This document shows, piece by piece, positions 9,697 to 19,245 of a stretch of DNA of 64,000 nt. Source of the DNA: JACCZX01 sp963729165 (GTDB lineage Bacteria; Pseudomonadota; Gammaproteobacteria; Burkholderiales; Burkholderiaceae_F). The position numbers and the translations under genes are program-made. The notes under the pieces are model-generated. The model searched no databases. It saw nothing but the letters and a program-made list of their open reading frames with translations, and was not told the DNA's origin. Numbering within the stretch: the first letter of the stretch is position 1; each line of letters starts with the position of its first letter. Where the stretch lies: positions 1 through 64,000 of the forward strand of contig CAVSMM010000013.1 in assembly GCA_963729165.1 (NCBI GenBank), read 5' to 3'.

Positions 9697-10050
9697 AAAG
9701 CAAAGTCCGCCTGTACGCCGGATTCTGTGCGGTGCTCCGTGTTGCCACTGGAGCTCCGTGACGACCATTCCTCTAGGCCGGCGATCGCTCGCCAGCTCAA
9801 GCCACCTACCCGCGGCCTCCCCGAGCAAGATCATCGGCCGCCTATTCGGTGTTGCTCCACGTAGAGATTGCCCGTTTCACCCGATGCTTCGTTGTTTCCA
9901 ACGATTCGTCGGCTCGTCTCTGTTGCTCTAATCCTCACCTCACGGTGGGCAGGTGTTACCTGTTACGTTGCTCTGCGGAGTCCGGACGTTGCCTCTCGCA
10001 GCCGCATTTGTTCAATACGACTGCCAGCGATCGTCCAGCGGACTTTGCAT
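9697..10050 (-). ncRNA. rnpB: RNase P RNA component (bacterial type A)
   Basis: Catalytic RNA of the tRNA 5'-processing ribonuclease. The ends pair exactly to form helix P1: GCAAAGTCCGC (10048-10038) with GCGGACTTTGC (9710-9700). Inside are conserved blocks in order: GTCCGGACTCCGCAGAGCAA (5' P4 strand region), an AGAGCAACAGAGA stretch, GGGTGAAACGGGC, GAATAGGCGGCCGATG, GGGTAGGTGGCTTGAG and GCTGGCGAGCGATCGCCGGC, which resembles the 3' half of E. coli M1 RNA. Length is about 354 nt, as expected. The block usually read GAGGAAAGTCCG reads GAGGCAACGTCCG here. The exact ends are approximate. Confidence 0.93.
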
Positions 10051-10065
10051 CCCAATTTTACGCCA

Positions 10066-10094
10066 ATGATACAATCGCGCCGTAAATCCGCCAA
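10066..10094 (-). promoter_or_regulatory. Candidate rnpB promoter
   Basis: TTGGCG (10094-10089) and TATCAT (10071-10066) on the minus strand are separated by 17 bases, placing a start a few bases before the mature RNA. A second AT-rich box TAAAAT follows and could be the -10 instead. It shares the short spacer with the divergent kinase gene at 10107. Confidence 0.45.
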
Positions 10095-10106
10095 AATGCG
10101 CGCCAC

Positions 10107-11225
10107 ATGAAGCCCGCCGCTGCCGCACTGAACATCATCGTCGTCGAGGACTCCGAGCTCGACTACGAACTGTTGCTCGCGATGCTGTCGCGCGAAGGCA
10201 TGAAACCACGCACGACGCGGGTCGAAGACGAAGCCGGAATGCGCGATGCGTTTGCCAAGGGGCACGTCGACGCAGTGATCACCGATCACAACCTGCCGCG
10301 CTTCGATTCGTTTGCGTCGCTGACGGTCGCCAAGAGCATCGACGCCGATATTCCGGTGATCGTGCTGTCAGGCGAGATGTCCGAGGACCTTGCAGTCGCC
10401 GCCTTGCACGCAGGCGCGGATGACTTTGTGCTCAAGACGCGGATGTTTCGTATCGCCTCGGCGCTGCAGCACAGCCTGCACGCTGCAAATGCCCGGCGCG
10501 ATGCGCGCACAGCGGTCGCAGCACTGGCGCAGAGCGAGAGCAAGCTACATGCGCTGACGCAACATCTGGAACGCGCCAAAGAGGACGAGCGACGTGCCAT
10601 CGCGCAGGAGATTCACGACGATATCGGCGGCGCATTGACGGCTCTGAAATTTGAACTGGTGCGGGTCACGCGCGCTCTGCCCGATGCGAGCGTACGGCCA
10701 CAACTCGATGCGATTTCGCAACTGCTCGAATCCGCCGTCGTTGCCAGCCACCGAATTCAGCACGCACTGCGGCCCGCTGTCCTCGACGCCGGCCTCGTCG
10801 CTGCGCTCGAGTGGCTGGTGCGCGGATTTGCCGAGCGCAGTGGAATCAAGGTCGATTTCCAGGCCAACCGCGAGGACTTCGAGATTGCGCCGGACCGCGC
10901 GGCCGCGGTGTACCGCGTCACGCAGGAAGCGCTGACGAACATTCGCAAATACGCACGTGCCAAGCGTGTCCACATGCAGCTATTCGCGCTCGGCGAAGAG
11001 ATAACGCTCGAAATTGATGACGATGGGGAAGGGTTCGACACGAGCGGCCTGCAGACGACGCCAGGGTTTGGCGTCAGTGGAATGATTGAGCGCGCGCGCG
11101 GTCTGGGCGGCTGGGCGGAAGTGTCTTCCACGCAAGGCCGCGGCACGACAGTGATGTTTTCGATTCCCACGCGTGCGGATCAATCCACCCACGGGGCAAC
11201 CGAACGGAGGAGCGATGGCGATTAG
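10107..11225 (+). CDS. Receiver-domain histidine kinase (REC-HisKA_3-HATPase)
   Basis: Cytoplasmic two-component kinase of 372 residues with no membrane segment. Residues about 9-125 form a receiver domain with acidic pocket E14/D15, phospho-acceptor D60 (ITDHNLP) and the conserved lysine in FVLKTRM. Residues about 155-230 are a HisKA_3 dimerisation domain with EDERRAIAQEIHDDIGGALT, the histidine being in QEIHDD, as in NarX/DegS-type kinases. The HATPase_c follows: QEALTNIRKYARAKRV, then DDDGEGFDTSG and GVSGMIERARGLGG. Its last codons overlap the next gene, whose product is a NarL-type regulator, so they form a kinase-regulator pair. Having the receiver at the N-terminus suggests that an upstream kinase phosphorylates this protein. 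The signal is unknown. Confidence 0.9.
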   Translation: MKPAAAALNIIVVEDSELDYELLLAMLSREGMKPRTTRVEDEAGMRDAFAKGHVDAVITDHNLPRFDSFASLTVAKSIDADIPVIVLSGEMSEDLAVAALHAGADDFVLKTRMFRIASALQHSLHAANARRDARTAVAALAQSESKLHALTQHLERAKEDERRAIAQEIHDDIGGALTALKFELVRVTRALPDASVRPQLDAISQLLESAVVASHRIQHALRPAVLDAGLVAALEWLVRGFAERSGIKVDFQANREDFEIAPDRAAAVYRVTQEALTNIRKYARAKRVHMQLFALGEEITLEIDDDGEGFDTSGLQTTPGFGVSGMIERARGLGGWAEVSSTQGRGTTVMFSIPTRADQSTHGATERRSDGD

Positions 11226-11856
11226 ATTGTTCGTGGTCGACGATCACGCGATCGTCCGGCGCGGCATCGTGCAGGTGCTGTGTGAGCACCCCGAAGTGCA
11301 GATCATCGCCGAGGCCTCCGATTACGCAGGTCTGCGCAGCGAGCTCAAGAAGCACGGCGAGCCCGATGTGCTGGTGATGGACGTCGGACTCCCGGGTAAA
11401 AACGGGATCGATATTCTCAAAGCGCTGCGCGACGAACATCCGAAGTTGAAGGTGCTGATCGTCAGCATGTATCCCGAGGATCAATACGCCGTGCGCGCGT
11501 TTCGCGCCGGTGCGTTCGGCTACCTGAACAAGGCAAGTGCGCCGGAGAAACTGTTGGAGGCGCTGGCGCAGGTGGTGTCCGGGCGCAAGTACGTGACGCC
11601 AGAGATCGCACAGGCGCTGGTCGAAAACTTGAACACCCCCGAAGCCGACGGCGCGCCGCACGAAAAACTGTCCGACCGCGAATTTCAAACGCTAAAGCTG
11701 ATCGCGTCGGGCAAGCGACTATCGGAAATTGCAGAGGAGCTGGCGCTAAGTCCGAAAACAGTCAGCGTCTATCGCGCGCGCATCCTTGAAAAAATGGCGA
11801 TGGGCAGCAACGCCGAGCTGACGCACTATGCGATCAAGAATGGGCTGGTGGAGTAG
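11215..11856 (+). CDS. NarL/FixJ-family response regulator
   Basis: DNA-binding response regulator of 213 residues. The receiver domain has D9/D10, phospho-acceptor D56 (LVMDVGLPG) and the conserved lysine in YLNKASAP. The C-terminal LuxR-type helix-turn-helix reads LSDREFQTLKLIASGKRLSE followed by IAEELALSPKTVSVYRARIL. I place the start at the ATG at 11215 because GGAGG lies 5 bases before it; an upstream in-frame ATG at 11173 would lie inside the kinase gene and lacks this site. It overlaps the kinase by 11 bases, so the pair is translationally coupled. Targets are unknown. Confidence 0.93.
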   Translation: MAIRLFVVDDHAIVRRGIVQVLCEHPEVQIIAEASDYAGLRSELKKHGEPDVLVMDVGLPGKNGIDILKALRDEHPKLKVLIVSMYPEDQYAVRAFRAGAFGYLNKASAPEKLLEALAQVVSGRKYVTPEIAQALVENLNTPEADGAPHEKLSDREFQTLKLIASGKRLSEIAEELALSPKTVSVYRARILEKMAMGSNAELTHYAIKNGLVE

Positions 11857-11988
11857 CGATCAGTGCGGCAGCGACCGTGCAGACGCGGCCAAGCGCTTGG
11901 CGACGCGCACTGCCGAGCGTTGGGGTCATCGACCTGCTCTGCGATCGGCGACCATACGCAGCTGCGCCGGCCGTGCTGACCTACCTAT

Positions 11989-14523
11989 CTATCCGTCGCG
12001 ACCGATAAAGCGATTCGCCCACCGCAGCGCTCGATCCTTCTGATTCGGCTGCTCGCCGGCCGGTTCGACTTCGCGCGCCATTGATTGCTGTTCAGGGTTC
12101 GGGCGCGGTGGCCCTACGACTTCGGATTCGAGCGCACCGAAGTGCTGCCCGTTGGAATGACTATCGACGCTGTCGCGTTCGTCCGCAGGGCTCTTGTTGC
12201 GCGCGCGTGGGCCGAAGTCGATGCGCCAGTGCGATTGACTGGTCGTCGCCTTCAGCATCGACGGAAAGTCGTCGCCGGGCACAGCGGGTGAGAATAGAAA
12301 GCCTTGCATCAGCTGGCAGCCCTGATCGAACAGGCGCGTCATCTGGCCCTGCGTTTCGACACCTTCAGCCACCACGCGCAGCTTCAGGCTCTTGCTCATC
12401 GCAATGATTGCGGCGACGATCGCCGCGTTATCTGAGCTCGTCTCAAGTTCGCGCACGAACGAGCGATCGATCTTCAGCGTGTCGATCGGCAACCGCTTCA
12501 AATACGACAGCGACGAATAGCCGGTGCCGAAGTCATCGATCGAAATTGAAACACCGAGATCCTTAAGTGCCTGCAGAAGTGGCAGCGTGGCGCTCAGGTT
12601 GTGCATCAGCACCGTCTCGGTCAACTCCAGCTCGAGTAATCGCGGGTCGAGCTTGAAACCCTGCAGCGCTGCCTGCACCGGCTCGACCAGGTTTGCGCGC
12701 TGGATGTGACGACCCGAGATGTTGACTGACACCGGAACCGGCGTATGGCCCTGTTCGGACCAGCGCACCAACTGCTCGCACACCTCGCGAACCGCCCACT
12801 CCGTGATCGGAACGATCAGGCCGGACTCTTCGGCGACCGTAATGAACTCTGCGGGAGGTACGAGCTCGCCGCCGCGCTTCCAGCGCATCAGCGCTTCGGC
12901 GCCGACGATCTTGCCGCTGACAACATTGATCTTCGGCTGGTAATACAGCACGAGTTCCTGCCGCTCGAGCGCGCGGTGCAGTGCGGTCTCGAGCCGCCAG
13001 CGCTCCGCAGTCGCTGTGTTCATCGCGCTCGAGAAACGCAGCACGCCGTTGCGACCGCTGTCCTTGACCGCATACATCGCGATATCGGCCTTGCGCAGCA
13101 GCGTATCGACGTCGCTGCCGTCGGCCGGGTACGCGGCAAGGCCGATTGATGCAGTAACAAACAACTCATGCCCTGAAAAGCTGAAGGGCTTGCGCATCGT
13201 CTCGAGAATGCGCTGCGCCACCGCCTCGATGACGCTCGGCTCCGAAACGTCGGTCAACAGAATCGTGAACTCGTCTCCGCCGAGTCGCGCAACGCTGTTG
13301 GTGTTGGTGGCCACCGGCACCGACTGCGAGCCCGCAGCCAGGCTGCGCGTGGCCGACCCGATCGACGGCGGCCGCACGCCCTGTGACGGACCGGCCCGCT
13401 CAGCCGCGCGCGCCACCGTATCGTTTTCGCGCACGCACTGATAAAGCCGCTTGGCCACCTCACGCAGCAGTTGATCGCCGACCTGATGACCGAGCGTGTC
13501 GTTGATCTGCTTGAAGCGATCGAGATCGATAAACAAGACGCCGACCGCGGTGCCGCTGGTGCGCGCGCGCTCGAGCGCGGAGCCGAACTGATCGCGAAAG
13601 AAGCGGCGGTTCGGCAATCCGGTCAGGCTGTCGTAATTGGCGAGCTGACGGATCTGGTCCTCGGCGTGTTTACGCTCGGTAATGTCCTGCACGACACCGT
13701 GCACCGCGACCGCGCGGCCGCCCTCGTCGCGATCGACCTCGGCTTCGATGTGCACGACTCTGATCTGTCCGTTCGGCCGAGCGATGCGGCACTCGAACTT
13801 CATCTGTCCGGTGCCGGCGAGCGCTTCGCGAAACAGCATTTCGATGCGCGCACGCTCGTCTTCGACCGCTCGCGACCAGACGAACCAGTCGGCAAGCCCA
13901 TCCTCCTGCTGCGGCAACCCGGCAATCGGAAAACACTCTTCCGATAGCTTGACCCAACGCGCAGCGATGTTCCATTCCCAGCTTCCGAGGCGCGCGATGC
14001 GTTGCGCCTTGGTGAGCTTGGATCGGCTCTCGGCGAGTTCCTCGCGCATACGCGAGGCGCGAATCATGTAGCGCAGCCGCTCGGACAGCAGCGTCCACTG
14101 CGACGTGCTCTTGACAAAAAAGTCGGTGGCGCCTGCTTCGTAGGCGCGCGCAATCGAAGACTCGTCGTCCAGCCCGGTCAGCATCAGCACCGGAACATGC
14201 TCGCCGCCGGCAAGCCGTCGCAACCGCTCACACGTTTCGAAGCCGTCGATATCCGGCATCAGCGCGTCGAGCACGACGACGTCGGGCAGGTTTTCGGCAA
14301 AAAGCTCGAGCGCGTGACCGCCACCGTCGGCCTCGATCACGCGCCACTGACGCTCCGCCAGAGCCGAAGCGGTCAGCAGACGCGCTACAGGATCGTCGTC
14401 GACCAGCAGCACGAGATCGTTGCGCGACTCGCTGGCGCCATCGCCTTCGCCATCGCGCCGGTTGGCCATCGCACCGCCGCCGCCCGTGTTGTGGTTGTTC
14501 CGATCGCTCATCGCTCGATCCAT
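11989..14523 (-). CDS. REC-PAS-GGDEF-EAL protein (c-di-GMP turnover)
   Basis: 844-residue cytoplasmic regulator with a receiver at residues 37-155 (phospho-acceptor D86 in VVVLDALMP), a PAS/PAC sensor at about 170-285 ending QDITERKHAED, a diguanylate cyclase domain at about 293-500 with intact GGDEF (415-419), and a phosphodiesterase domain at about 515-765 with GAEALMRWKR and DDFGTGYSSLSYLKRLPIDT. Both catalytic signatures are intact, so either activity is possible. A low-complexity insert of about 38 residues (373-410) interrupts the GGDEF domain just before its active-site turn. The last 75 residues are a polar tail. It starts 6 bases after the Hpt stop of the hybrid kinase, so both are probably cotranscribed, and the receiver could be the output of that phosphorelay. 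An alternative start is the ATG at 14511. Confidence 0.92.
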   Translation of the reverse strand: MDRAMSDRNNHNTGGGGAMANRRDGEGDGASESRNDLVLLVDDDPVARLLTASALAERQWRVIEADGGGHALELFAENLPDVVVLDALMPDIDGFETCERLRRLAGGEHVPVLMLTGLDDESSIARAYEAGATDFFVKSTSQWTLLSERLRYMIRASRMREELAESRSKLTKAQRIARLGSWEWNIAARWVKLSEECFPIAGLPQQEDGLADWFVWSRAVEDERARIEMLFREALAGTGQMKFECRIARPNGQIRVVHIEAEVDRDEGGRAVAVHGVVQDITERKHAEDQIRQLANYDSLTGLPNRRFFRDQFGSALERARTSGTAVGVLFIDLDRFKQINDTLGHQVGDQLLREVAKRLYQCVRENDTVARAAERAGPSQGVRPPSIGSATRSLAAGSQSVPVATNTNSVARLGGDEFTILLTDVSEPSVIEAVAQRILETMRKPFSFSGHELFVTASIGLAAYPADGSDVDTLLRKADIAMYAVKDSGRNGVLRFSSAMNTATAERWRLETALHRALERQELVLYYQPKINVVSGKIVGAEALMRWKRGGELVPPAEFITVAEESGLIVPITEWAVREVCEQLVRWSEQGHTPVPVSVNISGRHIQRANLVEPVQAALQGFKLDPRLLELELTETVLMHNLSATLPLLQALKDLGVSISIDDFGTGYSSLSYLKRLPIDTLKIDRSFVRELETSSDNAAIVAAIIAMSKSLKLRVVAEGVETQGQMTRLFDQGCQLMQGFLFSPAVPGDDFPSMLKATTSQSHWRIDFGPRARNKSPADERDSVDSHSNGQHFGALESEVVGPPRPNPEQQSMAREVEPAGEQPNQKDRALRWANRFIGRDG

Positions 14524-14529
14524 TGAAGG

Positions 14530-17500
14530 CTAGGCCGTGTTCTCAACGGTCAGTAACGCCTGCAGCGCCTGAACCGCGCGCGCGTACTCGACGCGCACCG
14601 CAGGCCACTCGTGTTCGGCCTCCTGCGTCTTGCCGCCGCGCGCATGCACTTCAATTGCACCAAAGCACTGCGACAGCAGCGTTGCGCCGACATTGGCACT
14701 CGACGACTTCAGCGTATGCGCCGCGTGCCGCACCATCACCGCGTCGCGGTGCGCGAGTGCAAGTTCGGCGTCCGCCATCAGCTTCGTCGCCGTCGACGTA
14801 TACGTGTCGATCAGCCGCTCGAGCAGGCGTGCCGCACCGCGCTGTTCCATCTCGCGAATGCGCCCGATAACCGACATGTCGAGGACCGAAGTTTCGTCGG
14901 CAGTGATCGCGGTGGCCGCGTTTGACGTCGTCTTTGGCGCCGGCTTCGGTACGCGCGTACGTCGTTGCCCGTAGCGGAGCGCCGCGTCCAGCGCACGAGC
15001 AGCGCTTCGATCTGATGCTGCTTAAATGGCTTCGGCAGATACTCGTCGAAGCCCGCCGCAAGGCAACGCTCCTGGTCGCCGGCCAACGCGTTCGCTGTCA
15101 ACGCGACGATCGGTGCATCCAGCCGAGTTTCGAAATCGGCTTGCGCAGCCGAACGGAAGCGGCGCACCGCTTCGAAGCCGTCCATCTCCGGCATCTGACA
15201 ATCCATGAAGACGATGTCAAACGCCTGCGATCGCAGCGCATTCAGCGCTTCGCGCCCGTTGTCCGCCAGACGGATTTCGCACCCGAGATCGCGCAGCATC
15301 GCGCGAGCAACTTCCTGATTGACCCTATTGTCTTCGGCGACGAGTACCTTGGCGCGTAGCCCTTTCGTTACCGCGCTCGCCCGCGCGGCTAGCAGGTTTG
15401 TCGCGCGACAGCGATTTGGCAAGCGCCTGCAGCAACTCGTGCTGGCGCACCGGCTTGGTCAAGTACTGATCGACGCCGTTTTCGTAAGCGAGCTGCGCTT
15501 CGTTACCGCTCGCGAGCGATGTCAGCATCACCATTTTCACGTCAGCCAGATGACGGTCGCTGCGAAGCGTGGCGGCCATCGTCAACCCATCCATGATCGG
15601 CATCTTCATGTCGATCACTGCAATATCGAACGGCGTGCCGGCACGCGCGGCGGCTCGCATCAATTCCAGCGCGGTGGCACCATGATCGGCCGTCGCAACT
15701 TCCATCTCGACCGCCTTTAACTGCATCTCGAGAATGTTGCGATTGGTCGGGTTGTCCTCGACCAGGATCACCCGACGTCCGCGCAACTGCTGCAGATTCA
15801 CCGACGACGCGACCGCTTCGGTATCGCCGCTGGCCAGCGGAACGTCGAAGCGGAAAGTCGAGCCTTCGCCGAAGTGGCTTTCGACGCTGATCGAGCCCCC
15901 CATCAGCTCGACCAGCTGTTTGCTGATCGCAAGCCCCAGACCGGTGCCTCCATAACGACGCGACATCGACTGATCGGCTTGCATGAACACCGTGAACAGT
16001 CGTCTGCAGCGCTTCTGCGCGCAGTCCGATGCCGGTATCGCGCACTTCGAAACGAACTCGATGGCGGTCAGCTTCGGGGTGCGCGCTGACCGTGACGACG
16101 ATCTCGCCGGTCTCGGTGAATTTCAGCGCGTTGCCTACCAAGGTTGGTCAGCACTTGACGGATGCGGGTGGGATCACCCTTGGCGATCGTCGGCACTTCG
16201 GCGCCCAATGCACGAGGCAAGCTCGATCCGCTTCTGATGCGCGCGCGGTGCGAGCATCTCGAATACGTCTTCGACCATCGTGCGCAGATTGAAGTCGACC
16301 GATTCGAGCTCGAGTTTGCCGGCCTCGATCTTCGAGAAATCCAGGATGTCGTTGATGATCTCGAGCAGCGTCTCGCCCGAGCGGTAGACCGCGTCGGCAA
16401 AGCGCCGCTGCTTGTCGCTGAGCGCGGTGCCGAGCAGCAGCTCGGTCATCCCGAGCACACCGTTCATCGGCGTGCGAATCTCGTGACTCATGTTGGCCAG
16501 GAACTGCGACTTCGCACGGCTCGCCGATTCGGCAATTTCCTTCGCGTCGCGCAAGCACGCGCTCGCTTTCTTTCGCATCGGTGATGTTCTCGAGCATCGT
16601 CAGCCGAAACCGATCGCCATTGGCGTCGCAGAAGCGCACGCTGTGGCCGCACACCCAGACCACTGTGCCGTCGCCTTTCAGCATGCGGCGCTCGAACGTG
16701 AATTGCGCGCGCTCGCCCGATCCGTCCATCTCGTTGCGCAGCGCATAGGCGGCGTCGATCTCGTCGGGATGGACGAATGTGATCGGATCCTTGCCGATGA
16801 TCTGGTCGATCGTGTAGCCAAGCATGCGTGTATGCGCCGCGTTCGCACGCACGATCCGGTGATCCGACGACACGATCGTCGAAGGCACCGGTGATTCGTC
16901 GAACAGCGCGCGGAAGTATTCGGCGCTTTCGCGCAGCGTCGCTTCGATGCGCTTGCGCTCCGTGATATCAGGGCTGATCAGCGCGTACTGAAAGTAGCGG
17001 CCCTGATCGTCCCGCAGTGGTTGTCCTTCGACTTCGAGCACGCGTTGCTCGCCCGAGCGGGCGTGAGCAATGAACTCGATCTTGCACGGCTCGCCGCGCA
17101 CGACTGCTTCCGCCATCCGCCTGATCGCGCCGGGATCGGTCGAGGAGCCACGCATCAACGTGTGCGCGCGCCGTCCTCGCATCTCCTGCATGCCGATACC
17201 GGAAAAACGCATCACAGCATCGTTGGCCCATTCGATGCAGCCGACCGTGTCGAGTATCAGCACCATCTGCTCGGTGCGCGATGCAACCATCGCAAGCCGG
17301 CTTGCTTCGACTTCGCGCTGGCGCAACTCGCGTTCGGCGCGCTGCCGTTCGGCGACGCGCGAAAGCTCGGCGCCAATGGCCTCGACCAGTTCCAGCAACG
17401 CATTGGTCGCCTCGACGCGATGATCGCTGTAGAACTCGATAAATGCGGCGACGTGGCCATGCGCCATCACCGGAATGACCACGCCGGTCTGCAGGCCCGC

Positions 17501-19072
17501 CGCCAACGCGACGTCGAGCCGGTTCCAATCGGTCATTCGCGACAAATCCGAGACCCAGTTGGCCACGCCCGACAGATAGGCGCGGCCGATCATGTGACTC
17601 GGCGACGGCACAATCGCGATGCCATTGCTGGCATCGATGAACTCGCGAAAGCGATCGGGCTCGCGCGTGAACCACAGCGAACGCGGCGGCAAGCTGCGAT
17701 CTTCGCGTAGTCCGGCAGTAACGCCACGCGGCCCAGCGGCCACTCCAGATAATTTCCGATCTCGTTCAGCGCGCGCTCCAAGGTGCGCTCGACCGACTCC
17801 GATTCATTGGCCGCAGCGGCCAAGCCGCGCAGCAGGCGCATCAGTGCATATTGGCGCTGCAATTCGAGGCTGCCCTGCAGCTCGGTCATGTGCGCTTGTG
17901 ACAAACGCTCAGAATGCGAAAGCAGCGCGCTGGTCATCGCATCGAATGATCCGACCAGCGAGTCGAGCTCGTCTCCTTTGGGCGGCGTGGCAAGGCCTGC
18001 ATAGCGCAGCGACAGATCTTCTGCGCGTTCCGTCAGCGCCTTGATCGGCCGGATCAAATGCCGCGTGAGATAGATACCCGCAACGATCGTCGCCAGAATC
18101 GTGAACAAGACGACCGCACCGAATGAGCGGCTCGAGTCCGACAGAGTTTCGTACGCCATCGTGTTTGGCACCATCACCGCCACCGATATCGGTTCCTCAG
18201 AAATCGGCAATGGGCGCAATGACAAGTCTTCGCTGCCGTCCAGCGCAATGTGCGTCGTTGCACCAGTACGCACGCTGGGGCGCGCTTTCTGCAGCCAGTA
18301 GCGATCTTCCGGCGGCACACTCGCCACCAACACGCGGTCCTGTGCTACCAGCGCGACTTCAACGCCGAGCCGATTCGCCAGCCGATCGAGATATTGGTCG
18401 CCGATCAAGTCGCTCGACGGCGACAGCGCCGATGATCCGATTGCCATTCACGACCGGTGCTACAGCGCGGATCGAAAGACCCTGCAGCCGCTCGATAACC
18501 TGAATGCTTTCCTGGCCACGTAACGCTTCGGACACACCGACCGGCGCTTCCTCGCTGGTCAACCGCTGGATGCCACCTTCGCCGGTGCGCTCGATCAGCA
18601 TGCCGCGCAGGTCGTGAACTTCAATCAGACCGACTCCTGCGTTTCTGCCTTCTTTCTGCGCCCAATCGCGCACGGCTCGCGCTGCATCGGCTTTTTGCGA
18701 AAGCGCCGCCACCAGATCACCGCGCTCGGCTAGCGCACGCGCTCCGGCCTCGACGGCCGCATAGTCGGCAACGATCGTCGATTCAACCAAGCGTGCTGCC
18801 CGCGCTCCGCGCGTTTGCTGCTCGACAAGGAATTGGCGCTCGGTGCTCTGGTGATGAAAGTAGTAGCTAATACCGACTGTCCAGCCCGCTACCAAGACGA
18901 GTACGCCGATCAGCGGCCATGCAATCGATCGAAAGCGAGAAGGCGCCACCGGCAACCTGTGCAGAGGCTTCGTCTCCGCTGCACGCGGCCCACGACCATC
19001 GCGCCCATCGACGCGCGGACCCAGGCGATCGGCAAGCCAGGAAAATCGCGGCAGCATTAAATCGAACGGCAA
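14530..19072 (-). CDS. BarA-type hybrid sensor kinase with two receivers and Hpt, multiply frameshifted
   Basis: One long gene seen as consecutive pieces in changing frames. In order: a membrane helix (WPLIGVLVLVAGWTVGISYY), a periplasmic Cache-like sensor, a second helix (VVLFTILATIVAGIYL), HAMP, a GAF region, two PAS domains (the second with FRALFDESPVPSTIVSSDHR), HisKA with SQFLANMSHEIRTPMNGVLG, HATPase (VGNALKFTETGEIVVTV, then RRYGGTGLGLAISKQLVELM), receiver 1 (VILVEDNPTNRNILEMQL; IDMKMPIMDG), receiver 2 (VLVAEDNRVNQEVARAML; FMDCQMPEMDG) and an Hpt domain (RHAAHTLKSSSANVGATLLS). Frame changes fall near 18430, 17705, 16555, 16215, 16143, 16005, 15385 and 14935. The repaired protein would be about 1500 residues. 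The in-frame start at 19072 is TTG; ATG 19057 is the alternative. The upstream gene on the other strand is divergent. Confidence 0.87.
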
Positions 19073-19245
19073 ATGAAGTCCCGCAGAGAAACCAAAACGA
19101 ACACGCAGGCTAGTGCCGAATGCTGCTTCTCACCCCTCTGAAAAAGGTGCCGTTCGAAGGGCATTTCCCCGACGGTTTGAAGCACAACCGGATCGGCCGC
19201 AAGTCGATCTCGCGTCCAATAGCCCGATGCTGCACAATCGCCGCG

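Noticed and set aside
14530..14877. Stand-alone Hpt protein
   Set aside because: The preceding receiver pieces continue into it in a shifted frame and the order matches a BarA-type hybrid kinase, so I treat it as the C-terminus of that gene.
19120..19245. Extra 42-residue N-terminus of the sensor kinase
   Set aside because: The residues look like translated intergenic sequence; the ATG at 19246 directly precedes the hydrophobic N-terminus.
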